DNA of 50,018 bases. Origin: Bacillota bacterium (lineage in GTDB: Bacteria; Bacillota; Limnochordia; Darwinibacteriales; Darwinibacteriaceae). Positions 1 to 6,614 of this stretch are shown in pieces. The first letter of the stretch is position 1. Every line of letters begins with the position of its first letter. A program made the translations under genes and the position numbers. The notes under the pieces are model-generated. The model was not told the DNA's origin. It made no database searches and saw only the letters and a program-made list of their open reading frames with translations. The stretch lies in the NCBI GenBank assembly GCA_012520315.1, contig JAAYOM010000123.1:1-50018 (forward strand), given 5' to 3'.

Positions 1-6
1 AATTCA

Positions 7-59
7 ACCCCGCCCTGGTACGCATTAATTAGATAACTAATTAAGAGGCGCGGCGGGGT
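7..59 (-). repeat. Nested inverted repeat in a leader RNA
   Basis: Two perfect 8-bp arms are nested: ACCCCGCC (7-14) with GGCGGGGT (52-59), and TTAATTAG (25-32) with CTAATTAA (37-44) around a 4-nt loop. A 10/7-nt asymmetric internal loop separates the stems. It lies just downstream of the minus-strand promoter at 74-103, so it would fold near the 5' end of a transcript leaving the window on the left. The gene it serves is outside the window. It is not followed by a T-run on the minus strand within the window. Confidence 0.6.
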
Positions 60-73
60 CTAAATCATGTCTT

Positions 74-103
74 ATTATGTGTTCGGATTGGCGAGAAAGT
101 CAA
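74..103 (-). promoter_or_regulatory. Sigma-70-type promoter reading off the left edge
   Basis: On the minus strand TTGACT (103-98) and CATAAT (79-74) are separated by 18 bp, and an A-run lies directly upstream of the -35 box. The start would fall near position 67, so the transcript begins with the nested hairpin at 7-59. No gene inside the window lies downstream. The A-rich upstream tract resembles strong promoters of stable RNA or ribosomal operons; that interpretation is inference. Confidence 0.6.
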
Positions 104-167
104 TACCTTTTTTGTTAAATGTAAACACCCCGCTGACTTAGAAGCCTGGACCGAAAGGGCACGCAAG

Positions 168-200
168 AAAAAAGACCCCCCTCCGGCGTCGAGACGGGTC
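168..200 (-). terminator. Second terminator behind tRNA-Gln
   Basis: On the minus strand GACC (200-197) closes with GGTC (177-174), an inner CGTC/GACG pair is stacked inside, and a run of six T follows (173-168). Together with the hairpin at 230-250 it forms a tandem terminator for the tRNA-Gln transcript, insulating it from the promoter at 74-103. Positions 104-167 hold nothing else recognisable. Confidence 0.5.
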
Positions 201-229
201 CGGCCTAGCAGCCCATTGTCGAAAGCAAA

Positions 230-250
230 AAGACCGCAAACTGCGGTCTT
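230..250 (-). terminator. Terminator of tRNA-Gln
   Basis: A perfect 9-bp stem AAGACCGCA/TGCGGTCTT with a 3-nt loop, followed on the minus strand by TTTGCTTT. It sits 17 nt past the CCA end of tRNA-Gln. No open reading frame on either strand needs it. Confidence 0.75.
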
Positions 251-267
251 CTCATTGTTAAAAGAAT

Positions 268-341
268 TGGCTGGGGGACTAGGATTCGAACCTAGACTAG
301 ATGAGTCAGAGTCACCCGTCCTGCCATTAGACGATCCCCCA
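268..341 (-). tRNA. tRNA-Gln (anticodon CUG)
   Basis: The minus strand folds as a full cloverleaf. The acceptor arm TGGGGGA pairs with TCCCCCA, the discriminator is G and CCA is encoded. The D-arm is GTC..GAC, the anticodon stem GGTGA/TCATC has loop CTCTGAC (anticodon CTG), and the T-loop has the usual TTCGAAT. It has its own promoter (354-382) and terminator (230-250). It lies downstream of the operon containing gltX; many Firmicutes charge tRNA-Gln with GluRS plus GatCAB, but that pathway cannot be confirmed from this window. Confidence 0.95.
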
Positions 342-353
342 GACTTGGTTAAG

Positions 354-382
354 AATATATCACATCCGCCAGGGAAAAGCAA
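354..382 (-). promoter_or_regulatory. Promoter of tRNA-Gln
   Basis: Minus-strand TTGCTT (382-377) and TATATT (359-354) with an exact 17-bp spacer. The predicted start is a few bases before the tRNA 5' end at 341. It sits in the short gap after the adenosyltransferase gene, so the tRNA need not depend on read-through. Confidence 0.7.
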
Positions 383-398
383 GGGTTCCCGTAATTTT

Positions 399-935
399 TC
401 AGTTTTCGGCCGCCTCCTTGGCCAAAATATCGTCCACACCCTCTTTAAGATTGGCCAGGCGGGCTGCACAGAAGAGATAATCACTCAGCCTGTTGACAAA
501 GGGCAAGATGTTTCCTGCCGAAAGCGTCCCTGCCTGCTCAAGACCGACAATCAGCCGTTCAGCCCGGCGGCAGACGCCTCTGGCCACATGGAGAAGGGCA
601 GCGCCTTTACTGCCCCCCGGCACGATAAAGTCCTGCAGAGGCGGCAGTTCTTCGCTTATTCTGTCTATGGCTGTCTCTAGAAAAGTCAAATCCTCTGCCT
701 TCACTTCCCCTGGACCGCCAGCCAAAACTGATCCGGCTATAAAGAGCCTTCTCTGCACCCAGATCAGATCTTTGGCAAGTTTCTCCCCTCCCAGCTCAGC
801 TGAGGCTAGACCGATAAAGCTAGAAAGTTCATCGATGGTACCGTAGGCTTCGACTAGGCGGTGATTCTTACTGATAGTCTGGCCGCCCGCGAGAGTGGTC
901 TGGCCTTTGTCCCCGGCCTTAGTGTAGATCTTCAT
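399..935 (-). CDS. pduO: Cob(I)yrinic acid a,c-diamide adenosyltransferase (PduO type)
   Basis: Transfers the 5'-deoxyadenosyl group of ATP to cob(I)alamin in the cytoplasm, making adenosylcobalamin. The 178 residues match the PduO/MMAB family in length. The N-terminal ATP loop TKAGDKGQT (about residues 5-13), the YGTIDELSSFIG segment (31-42) and the C-terminal FIVPGGSKGAALLHVARG followed by CRRAER are all present. The ATG follows AAGGAA and comes 6 nt after the OsmC gene, as the last gene of the ParA-gltX-OsmC run. No cobalamin biosynthesis genes are near; a B12-binding radical SAM protein at 34.9-36.6 kb is the only other B12-linked gene seen. Family is clear; the symbol is by family likeness. 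Confidence 0.9.
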   Translation of the reverse strand: MKIYTKAGDKGQTTLAGGQTISKNHRLVEAYGTIDELSSFIGLASAELGGEKLAKDLIWVQRRLFIAGSVLAGGPGEVKAEDLTFLETAIDRISEELPPLQDFIVPGGSKGAALLHVARGVCRRAERLIVGLEQAGTLSAGNILPFVNRLSDYLFCAARLANLKEGVDDILAKEAAEN

Positions 936-941
936 TGCGTT

Positions 942-1355
942 TTATTCCTTAATTTCTACTGTCCAGTTAATCTCAGCTGTCTTATTAACCATGCCCGCCA
1001 CTGAGCAGTACTTCTCCAAAGAAAGGCGAACTGCATCCTCCAGCGCTTTGCGGCTGAGGTCTTCCCCTTCAAAGGTGAAGGTCATATCCACTTTGGTAAA
1101 AACCTGAGGATAGGTCTCTGCCCGCTCTGCCTGGCAAGAGATGCTGAAATCACGTACGTTCAAGCGTTTCTTTTTGACAATGAGGGCCACATCAATACCC
1201 GAGCAGCCTGCCAAGCCAAAGAGCACAAATTCCATGGGACTCGGGGCTGACCCGTCTCCCCCGTTTTCTTTGATGACGTCCATCACCACAGCGTGATTCG
1301 AGCCTGAAACACCGACAAAACCAAGTTTACGATTCCATTGAACCTTGGCTTCCAT
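942..1355 (-). CDS. OsmC/YhfA family protein
   Basis: Small cytoplasmic protein of the OsmC fold, a family of thiol-dependent peroxidases and related proteins. The 137 residues fit the YhfA-like branch. Both redox cysteines are present: one in FGLAGCSGIDV (about residue 51) and one in LEKYCSVAG (about residue 115). The ATG overlaps the gltX stop (TAATG), giving translational coupling. Peroxide reduction is known for OsmC/Ohr members, but the substrate of the YhfA branch is not settled, so no specific reaction is assigned. Confidence 0.88.
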   Translation of the reverse strand: MEAKVQWNRKLGFVGVSGSNHAVVMDVIKENGGDGSAPSPMEFVLFGLAGCSGIDVALIVKKKRLNVRDFSISCQAERAETYPQVFTKVDMTFTFEGEDLSRKALEDAVRLSLEKYCSVAGMVNKTAEINWTVEIKE

Positions 1356-2833
1356 TAGAGCAACTCCTCCTTTTTGAGCATATCTAACGTTCTCTCAATG
1401 CGGGCGAGGACCTTTTCTTTGCCCAAGAGTTCCAAAACATCATAGATGCCGGGGCTGACATTAGTTCCAGTCAAAGCGACGCGAATGGGCTGAATCAGAT
1501 CGCCCATTTTGATGCCGTACTTCTCCAGACCCAGCTGAAACTGGGGCTTGAGATGTTCTTCATCAAGCTTGGCAGCATCTTTTACCGCTGCATGGACAAA
1601 GTTCAGAATGTCCTCAGTCTGGGGCTTGGTAAGGATCTTCTGCACAATCTCCGGCTTATACTCATAGTCATCGATGTAAAAATAGCTGGCCAAAGCCACC
1701 ACATCTGCCACCAGCTTCAGGCGGCTTTGCAGCTGTTCTAAAACCTTGAGGGTGTAAGCCTTCAGCTCTGGCGAAACCTCAGCGGGGAGCAGTCCTTCCT
1801 TCTGACAGAAAGGCAGGCACACTTCATACAACTCCTCCAGGGACAGTTCGCGGATATAAACTCCATTCATCCACTCCAGCTTTTGTTTGTCAAAGACAGC
1901 CGGGTTTTTTGATACCCGCTCCAAGCTGAACTTTGCGATCAGATCTGGAATGGAGAAAATGGTCTGGGAGTCATCATAGCCCCAGCCCAGCAGGGCAAGG
2001 TAGTTCACCATAGCCTCGGCCAGGTAGCCGTCATCATAGAACTGGGTGACAGAAGTAGCTCCATGGCGTTTGCTGAGCAAAGACTTGTCGGGACCTAAAA
2101 TCATGGGAATATGGGCGAAGGTCGGCGTTTTAAAACCCAAGGCCTCATATATTTGAATCTGCTTCGGCGTGTTGGAGAGATGATCATCGCCCCGGATTAC
2201 ATGGCTAATTTTCATCAGGGCATCATCGACCACTACGGCAAAGTTATAGGTGGGCATGCCGTCAGATTTAAAGATCACAAAATCGTCAACCTGGGTGACA
2301 TTGTCAAAGGTGACAGTGCCGCGCACCAGATCCTCAACTACAGTTGCTCCCTCTTCTAAGGACTTGAAGCGAATTACCGGCACCCGGCCCTCAGCCGCAA
2401 AAGCCTGCTTTTCTTCGGCAGTGAGATTACGGCAGCGCCCGTCATAGCGTGTGGACTCTCCCGCCTTGATTTGCTCCTGTCTTCTTTGATCAAGCTCCTC
2501 GGGAGTACAGTAGCAGTGGTAGGCACGGCCCCGCCCCATCAGTTCAGAAGCATACTTTTTGTATAGATCCAACCTCCGGCTTTGGTAGTAAGGGCCGAAG
2601 TCCCCTTCCTTGCCCGGGCCTTCATCCCAGTCAAGTTTTAAGTACTCTAGCGCATCTAAGATTACTTGTGTAGCCGCTTCAGTCGAACGGGCGGCATCGG
2701 TGTCTTCAATCCTCAGTACGAAGGTGCCTCCGTGATGTCTGGCAAACAGCCAGTTAAACAAGGCGGTTCTCGCCCCGCCCACGTGCAGGTCGCCTGTTGG
2801 ACTCGGTGCAAAGCGCACTCTTACTGTACTCAT
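1355..2833 (-). CDS. gltX: Glutamate--tRNA ligase
   Basis: Charges tRNA-Glu with glutamate and, in organisms lacking GlnRS, often mischarges tRNA-Gln for GatCAB. The 492-residue class I synthetase has the HIGH-type signature in PSPTGDLHVGGARTALFNW (residues 11-29), a cysteine set YHCYC..C resembling a zinc site (about 105-133), and the KMSKS-type LLSKRHG near 250. The C-terminal anticodon-binding helices are complete. ATG follows GAGAGGAAG, 13 nt after the ParA gene. Whether this enzyme is discriminating cannot be read with certainty; the nearby tRNA-Gln is suggestive only. Confidence 0.97.
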   Translation of the reverse strand: MSTVRVRFAPSPTGDLHVGGARTALFNWLFARHHGGTFVLRIEDTDAARSTEAATQVILDALEYLKLDWDEGPGKEGDFGPYYQSRRLDLYKKYASELMGRGRAYHCYCTPEELDQRRQEQIKAGESTRYDGRCRNLTAEEKQAFAAEGRVPVIRFKSLEEGATVVEDLVRGTVTFDNVTQVDDFVIFKSDGMPTYNFAVVVDDALMKISHVIRGDDHLSNTPKQIQIYEALGFKTPTFAHIPMILGPDKSLLSKRHGATSVTQFYDDGYLAEAMVNYLALLGWGYDDSQTIFSIPDLIAKFSLERVSKNPAVFDKQKLEWMNGVYIRELSLEELYEVCLPFCQKEGLLPAEVSPELKAYTLKVLEQLQSRLKLVADVVALASYFYIDDYEYKPEIVQKILTKPQTEDILNFVHAAVKDAAKLDEEHLKPQFQLGLEKYGIKMGDLIQPIRVALTGTNVSPGIYDVLELLGKEKVLARIERTLDMLKKEELL

Positions 2834-2846
2834 AAAAATCTTCCTC

Positions 2847-3623
2847 TCAAATACCTATTCTATTATCAGCCTTGACGATCTCCCGGGCCAGCTCCCGGTA
2901 AGCCAGTGCCCCAGGCACTTGAACCTTCATCTCAAATACCGGCGCCTGGGCCTTAGTGCTTTCCGCAAAGCGAATACTGCGGGCAACAGCTTGAGGAAAC
3001 ACATGCAGCTGTGGAAACTCCGTGCCTAAGAGCCTGAGAATTTCCCGTCCGTGCAAAGTGCGGGTATCGAACATAGTAGGGAGGATTCCGGCAATCTGCA
3101 ACTTGCTGTTGAGCGACCCCTTGACTTTAGCAATCAGTTTTAACAAAGCCCTCGTACCCCGGATGCTCAAAAACTCACAGGAGACAGGAATAATTACTTT
3201 ATCCGCCGCCGCCAGGGCATTCATAGTCAACAGTCCCAAAGAAGGCTGACTGTCTATCAATATATAATCATAACTGTCGCGCACCTGATTGACAATACGG
3301 GTAATCCTCCGCTCCCGGGCAACAGCATTCACAAGCTGAAACTCGGCCAGGGAAAGATCGATATTGGCCGGCAGTATGTCTATGCCATACTCATTGGAAA
3401 TTAAAATTTCCTGCGGGGGCATATTACGTACCAGACAATGATAGATAGTTTTCCCCAGATCCTCCGGCTCGAATCCTGCATAGTAGGTGAGGCCTCCCTG
3501 GGGATCTAAATCCAAGAGCAGCACTTTCTGACCGATATCGGCCAGGGCAACCCCGAGATTATAGGTTGTAGTGGTCTTTCCCACCCCACCCTTTTGATTG
3601 GCGAGTACGAAGACTTGGGCCAC
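2847..3623 (-). CDS. ParA/Soj-family ATPase
   Basis: MinD/ParA-type P-loop ATPase of 258 residues. The deviant Walker A KGGVGKTTTT is at about residues 11-20 with the signature lysine, DLDPQGG forms Walker A' (about 39-45), and IDSQPSLG is Walker B (about 122-129). Soj proteins act with ParB on chromosome or plasmid partition, but no parB gene or parS-like repeat was seen here, so this may be a diverged or orphan paralogue. Translation starts at GTG after AAGGAGAG. It heads the operon with gltX, which is not the usual parAB-near-origin setting. Confidence 0.85.
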   Translation of the reverse strand: MAQVFVLANQKGGVGKTTTTYNLGVALADIGQKVLLLDLDPQGGLTYYAGFEPEDLGKTIYHCLVRNMPPQEILISNEYGIDILPANIDLSLAEFQLVNAVARERRITRIVNQVRDSYDYILIDSQPSLGLLTMNALAAADKVIIPVSCEFLSIRGTRALLKLIAKVKGSLNSKLQIAGILPTMFDTRTLHGREILRLLGTEFPQLHVFPQAVARSIRFAESTKAQAPVFEMKVQVPGALAYRELAREIVKADNRIGI

Positions 3624-3764
3624 GTGTGTTCACTCTCCTTGCTTGCTTGTGGATTATTTCAACGACACTGCGCCTAAACCCTGCCGCCTTGTGGCTAACT
3701 CTTTCGTTTGCAAAAAGGATCTTGGAAAAAGAGAAAGAATAGTACGGTGAAAGGACGTGATCCG

Positions 3765-4733
3765 ATGTTAAATGTGTTCGTAACGCGCAAACTGCCTGGA
3801 AACGCCTTAGACAAACTGCGCGCCCAGTATAATGTAACAGTCAACCCGGAAGATCGTAATATAACCAAGGAAGAACTGCTCAAAGCGGTGGCTGGGCAGG
3901 ATGCACTAATCTCCATGCTCTCTGATCCAGTCGATCGAGATGTGATTGCTGCCGGAGACCGGCTGAAAGTGATTGCCAACTATGCTGTAGGGTTCAATAA
4001 TATTGATGTGGAAGCAGCCAGCGAGCGCAAGATACCGGTCTGCAACACCCCCGATGTGCTAACTAACGCCAGTGCCGACTTTGCCTGGACATTGCTGATG
4101 GCTGCTGCCCGACGCCTAATTGAAGGGGACGCCATGACCCGGGCCGGAAAGTTTTCCGGCTGGGCGCCCGAACTCCTTCTGGGTGTAGAGGTTTACGGAA
4201 AAACCCTCGGCATCATCGGCGCCGGCCGGATCGGACAGGCGGTTGCCAAAAGGGCCTTAGGCTTTGAGATGCGCACCCTTTATCATAATCGCAGCAGGCT
4301 GCCTCATAATGTAGAGCAGGAGCTCAAGATGGAATACATTGATCTGGAAACACTGCTCAAAGAATCTGACTTTGTCTCGATCCACTGCCCCCTAACCCCG
4401 GAAACCAGGTATTTAATCGACCGGCCTGAACTTGAGCTTATGAAGCCCACTGCTGTTCTGATCAATACCGCCAGGGGTCCTGTGGTCAATGAAACCGCTT
4501 TGGTGCAGGCACTGAAGGATAAAGTAATCTACGGGGCGGCTTTAGATGTATTTGAAGATGAACCGCAGCTGAAACCAGGCCTGGCCGACCTTGACAATGT
4601 GGTACTCGCCCCCCATATTGCCAGCGCTGCGACGGAAACGCGCACCAAGATGGCAGAGATGGTGGTAGATGATGTACTGACTGCACTCGCCGGAGGGCAG
4701 CCAAGGAATCTTGTGAACAGAGATATTTATTAG
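3765..4733 (+). CDS. D-2-hydroxyacid dehydrogenase (glyoxylate/hydroxypyruvate reductase type)
   Basis: NAD(P)-dependent reduction of a 2-oxo acid such as glyoxylate or hydroxypyruvate. The 322 residues contain the Rossmann motif LGIIGAGRIGQAVAKRA (about 149-165), the substrate Arg in NTARGPVVNE, a Glu in VFEDEP and the catalytic His in LAPHIASAA. The start is the ATG at 3765 after AAGGACG; an upstream in-frame TTG at 3708 would add 19 unconserved residues. It is followed 13 nt later by the PspC gene. The sequence most resembles GyaR-type glyoxylate reductases, but the substrate is not proven. A second, more distant family member is at 29561-30511. Confidence 0.87.
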   Translation: MLNVFVTRKLPGNALDKLRAQYNVTVNPEDRNITKEELLKAVAGQDALISMLSDPVDRDVIAAGDRLKVIANYAVGFNNIDVEAASERKIPVCNTPDVLTNASADFAWTLLMAAARRLIEGDAMTRAGKFSGWAPELLLGVEVYGKTLGIIGAGRIGQAVAKRALGFEMRTLYHNRSRLPHNVEQELKMEYIDLETLLKESDFVSIHCPLTPETRYLIDRPELELMKPTAVLINTARGPVVNETALVQALKDKVIYGAALDVFEDEPQLKPGLADLDNVVLAPHIASAATETRTKMAEMVVDDVLTALAGGQPRNLVNRDIY

Positions 4734-4746
4734 AGGAGGATAGACC

Positions 4747-4932
4747 ATGCCCAAACGCATTTACCGTTCTAATGACCGCAAGCTAGGCGGCGTATGCGCC
4801 GGAATTGCGGAATACTTCAATCTTGATCCCACCTTAATACGCCTGCTGTGGGTCATTTTTGGCCTTGCTTACGGAAGCGGGCTTTTGGCCTACTTTATCT
4901 GCTGGATTATAATCCCGGAAAGCCCGCGCTGA
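4747..4932 (+). CDS. PspC-domain membrane miniprotein
   Basis: A 61-residue protein that is essentially one PspC domain: the KLGGVCAGIAEYFNLDPTLI segment (residues 12-31) is followed by a hydrophobic hairpin and a terminal IIIPESPR. Such stand-alone PspC proteins are common in Firmicutes; in proteobacteria PspC senses envelope stress. The ATG follows a strong GAGGAGG, 13 nt after the dehydrogenase. No other psp gene (pspA, pspB) is in the window, so a phage-shock role is not supported by context. A terminator follows at 4952-4983. Confidence 0.85.
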   Translation: MPKRIYRSNDRKLGGVCAGIAEYFNLDPTLIRLLWVIFGLAYGSGLLAYFICWIIIPESPR

Positions 4933-4951
4933 TTGCCGCCTGCCGGCCATT

Positions 4952-4983
4952 TGCCCCATAGGTTCAGCCTAGGGGCATTTTCT
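4952..4983 (+). terminator. Terminator after the PspC gene
   Basis: TGCCCC and TAGG pair with CCTA and GGGGCA around loop TTCAG (one bulged A), followed by TTTTCTTT. It ends the dehydrogenase-PspC transcript, 19 nt past the stop codon. Confidence 0.75.
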
Positions 4984-4998
4984 TTGCCTTAAAATGGA

Positions 4999-5028
4999 GA
5001 AAGCGACCAGGTTTACCTGATCGCTTTC
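4999..5028 (-). terminator. Terminator of tRNA-Asn
   Basis: A 13-bp stem, complete apart from one G-U pair, with a 4-nt loop TAAA begins 4 nt past the tRNA CCA on the minus strand. The trailing TCTCCATTTT is a weak T-tract. It is back to back with the PspC terminator. Confidence 0.7.
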
Positions 5029-5032
5029 AAGC

Positions 5033-5107
<75 letters not shown>

Positions 5108-5118
5108 AGGCTACCATT

Positions 5119-5147
5119 ACTTTAGCACAGCTTTTTGCCAAAGTCAA
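5119..5147 (-). promoter_or_regulatory. Promoter of tRNA-Asn
   Basis: Minus-strand TTGACT (5147-5142) and TAAAGT (5124-5119) with an exact 17-bp spacer; the start would be a few bases before the tRNA 5' end. Confidence 0.8.
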
Positions 5148-5249
5148 GAGTAACATATCCTCCCTTACACTCATATCTTGGTATGAGCCGTAACGAGGAC
5201 TGAATCGTTTATAGTCCCTGCGGTATTGAATTGTAAAGGAGGATTCACT

Positions 5250-6188
5250 TTGGAAAAAGACGATCAACTCCATACTGAGCAAGTCCAGCAGCCGGAAATT
5301 CAGGCCGGTCCTGAACAGCGGCAGGTCTGCGGGCCAGGTACGACCCCCTACGTTGTGCGTCCAGGGGACACATTCTTCAGCATCGCCCGTCAATTTGGCG
5401 TCAGCCTAGATGCTCTCATTGCAGCTAATCCCCAAATCCCCAATCCAGCCGAGATCCGTCCCGGTCAAATTGTCTGCATTCCGCCAGTAGACTGTCCCAG
5501 GGGCACTTTTGCCTACACGGTGCAGCGGGGAGATACTATGTTCAGCATCGCCAGAAGGTTTAATGTCTCACTCCAGGCACTGATCGATGCCAATCCGCAA
5601 ATAACTGATCCAGCCAGGCTGGTACCTGGTCAAACAGTTTGTGTGCCCATTTCAGAACCTCCGCCGGGCCAATGCCCGCCAGGAACATTTGCCTACACCG
5701 TACAGCCTGGAGACAGCATGTTCAGTATTGCCCAAAGATTTGGCGTTCCCCTCGATGATCTGATTGCCGCCAATCCGCAGATCCCTAATCCCAACTTGAT
5801 CTTCCCAGGGCAGATTGTCTGTGTGCCGCGGGAAGCCCCAGGGCCCTGCCCGCCGGGAACCTTCGCCTACACCGTACAGCCCGGAGACAGCATGTTCAGC
5901 ATCGCACAAAGGTTTGGGGTCTCCCTCAATGCACTGATTGCCGCCAATCCGCAGATCCCTAATCCCAATCTAATTTTCCCAGGGCAAGTTGTCTGCGTTC
6001 CCACAGGCCAGCCTCCGGGCCCATGCCCACCGGGAACCTTCGCCTACACCGTAAGGCCGGGCGACAGTATGTTCAGTATTGCACAAAGGTTTGGAGTCTC
6101 CCTCAATGCTCTAATCGCTGCCAATCCGCAGATCCCTAACCTCAGTCTGATTTTCCCGGGTCAAACCGTTTGCGTACCCAACAGGTAG
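5250..6188 (+). CDS. Five-LysM repeat protein
   Basis: A 312-residue protein consisting of a short acidic and Gln-rich head (to about residue 28) and five LysM domains joined by Pro/Cys-rich linkers (PPGPCPPGTFAYTV type). Each has the pattern VxPGDxxFSIAxxFGVxxxxLIAANPQIxxP. LysM binds N-acetylglucosamine polymers such as peptidoglycan. No signal peptide or catalytic domain is visible, so it may be a spore-coat or cell-wall-associated binding protein reached by another route. The start is TTG at 5250, 7 nt after AAAGGAGG; the upstream TTG at 5226 precedes this ribosome site and is excluded. The last three repeats are nearly identical in DNA. Each linker carries a Cys and the domains end in xVCxP, so disulfide cross-linking is possible. 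Confidence 0.88.
   Translation: MEKDDQLHTEQVQQPEIQAGPEQRQVCGPGTTPYVVRPGDTFFSIARQFGVSLDALIAANPQIPNPAEIRPGQIVCIPPVDCPRGTFAYTVQRGDTMFSIARRFNVSLQALIDANPQITDPARLVPGQTVCVPISEPPPGQCPPGTFAYTVQPGDSMFSIAQRFGVPLDDLIAANPQIPNPNLIFPGQIVCVPREAPGPCPPGTFAYTVQPGDSMFSIAQRFGVSLNALIAANPQIPNPNLIFPGQVVCVPTGQPPGPCPPGTFAYTVRPGDSMFSIAQRFGVSLNALIAANPQIPNLSLIFPGQTVCVPNR
5337..6186 (+). repeat. Tandem LysM-coding repeats
   Basis: Five in-frame units of about 155-177 bp at roughly 5337, 5497, 5680, 5854 and 6031. Units three to five share long identical DNA blocks (period 174 and 177 bp), indicating recent duplication or gene conversion within the gene. Confidence 0.85.
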
Positions 6189-6198
6189 GTGCATGATT

Positions 6199-6245
6199 GA
6201 AGCTTACACCTTCTGAGCATACTAAGCTCAGGAGGTGTAAGTTTC
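6199..6245 (+). promoter_or_regulatory. Long hairpin holding the ribosome site of the next gene
   Basis: Arms 6203-6217 and 6227-6241 pair over 15 bp with one G-U, extending to about 19 bp at 6199/6245, with a 9-nt loop. The 3' arm contains AGGAGG, the only ribosome site for the ATG at 6248. A short TTTCTT follows. It could end the LysM transcript, block translation of the YkoF-like gene, or both. Confidence 0.7.
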
Positions 6246-6247
6246 TT

Positions 6248-6532
6248 ATGATCAAAGCGCATGTTTCCCTGTACCCTGTGGGGCAGGAAGAAGTCACCAG
6301 TTTGCAGGGGCTCCCTACTAAGTTCTTGGACGAGCATGGTCTGGATTACGATTTCAGTCCCGGCAGCACATCCCTCAACACCAATATCGCGGGCAGTGCG
6401 GAGGAAGTTTGGACCGCCCTCCGGCACCTGTTCCAAGAAAACATCGCGGAAGGGCATGATGTTGTAATGGTAGCAACCATGACCTATTGGGGAGGCTCAG
6501 CACAGCAGGATCCAGAGGCCAAAAAGGGTTGA
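6248..6532 (+). CDS. YkoF/MTH1187-like small protein
   Basis: A 94-residue protein resembling the thiamine/HMP-binding YkoF and DUF77 (MTH1187) fold. Features are MIKAHVSLYPVGQEE at the start, a central DFSPGSTSLNTNIAGSAEEVW segment, an LFQENIAEGHDVVMVATMTY stretch and a polar tail. Family members bind hydroxymethylpyrimidine or thiamine, but no thiamine genes are near. The ATG at 6248 is chosen because AGGAGG lies 12 nt upstream; that site is inside the hairpin at 6199-6245. Family assignment is by pattern and moderately sure; ligand unknown. Confidence 0.7.
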   Translation: MIKAHVSLYPVGQEEVTSLQGLPTKFLDEHGLDYDFSPGSTSLNTNIAGSAEEVWTALRHLFQENIAEGHDVVMVATMTYWGGSAQQDPEAKKG

Positions 6533-6614
6533 CGGCCTGTTCGAAATTTGTTACGCTAATCTTGGGCATTGGTGAATGGATTCACTAGTGCAAATACAAT
6601 GTGGAGGTATATAT

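Noticed and set aside
65-680. Open frames of 139 and 154 residues across 65-484 and 216-680
   Set aside because: They run across tRNA-Gln, its terminator and the adenosyltransferase gene with no ribosome site or family likeness.
2847-3623. Chromosome partition locus (parAB) or origin region
   Set aside because: Only a ParA-like gene is present; no ParB, parS, DnaA boxes or rnpA/gid genes are nearby.
5337-6186. CRISPR-like or satellite repeat
   Set aside because: Repeats are in frame and encode LysM domains; spacing of about 155-177 bp fits protein duplication.
6572-6585. GTGAAT-GG-ATTCAC palindrome upstream of the FMN-binding gene as an operator
   Set aside because: It is a short perfect repeat but no promoter boxes fit around it and no family of regulator is implied.
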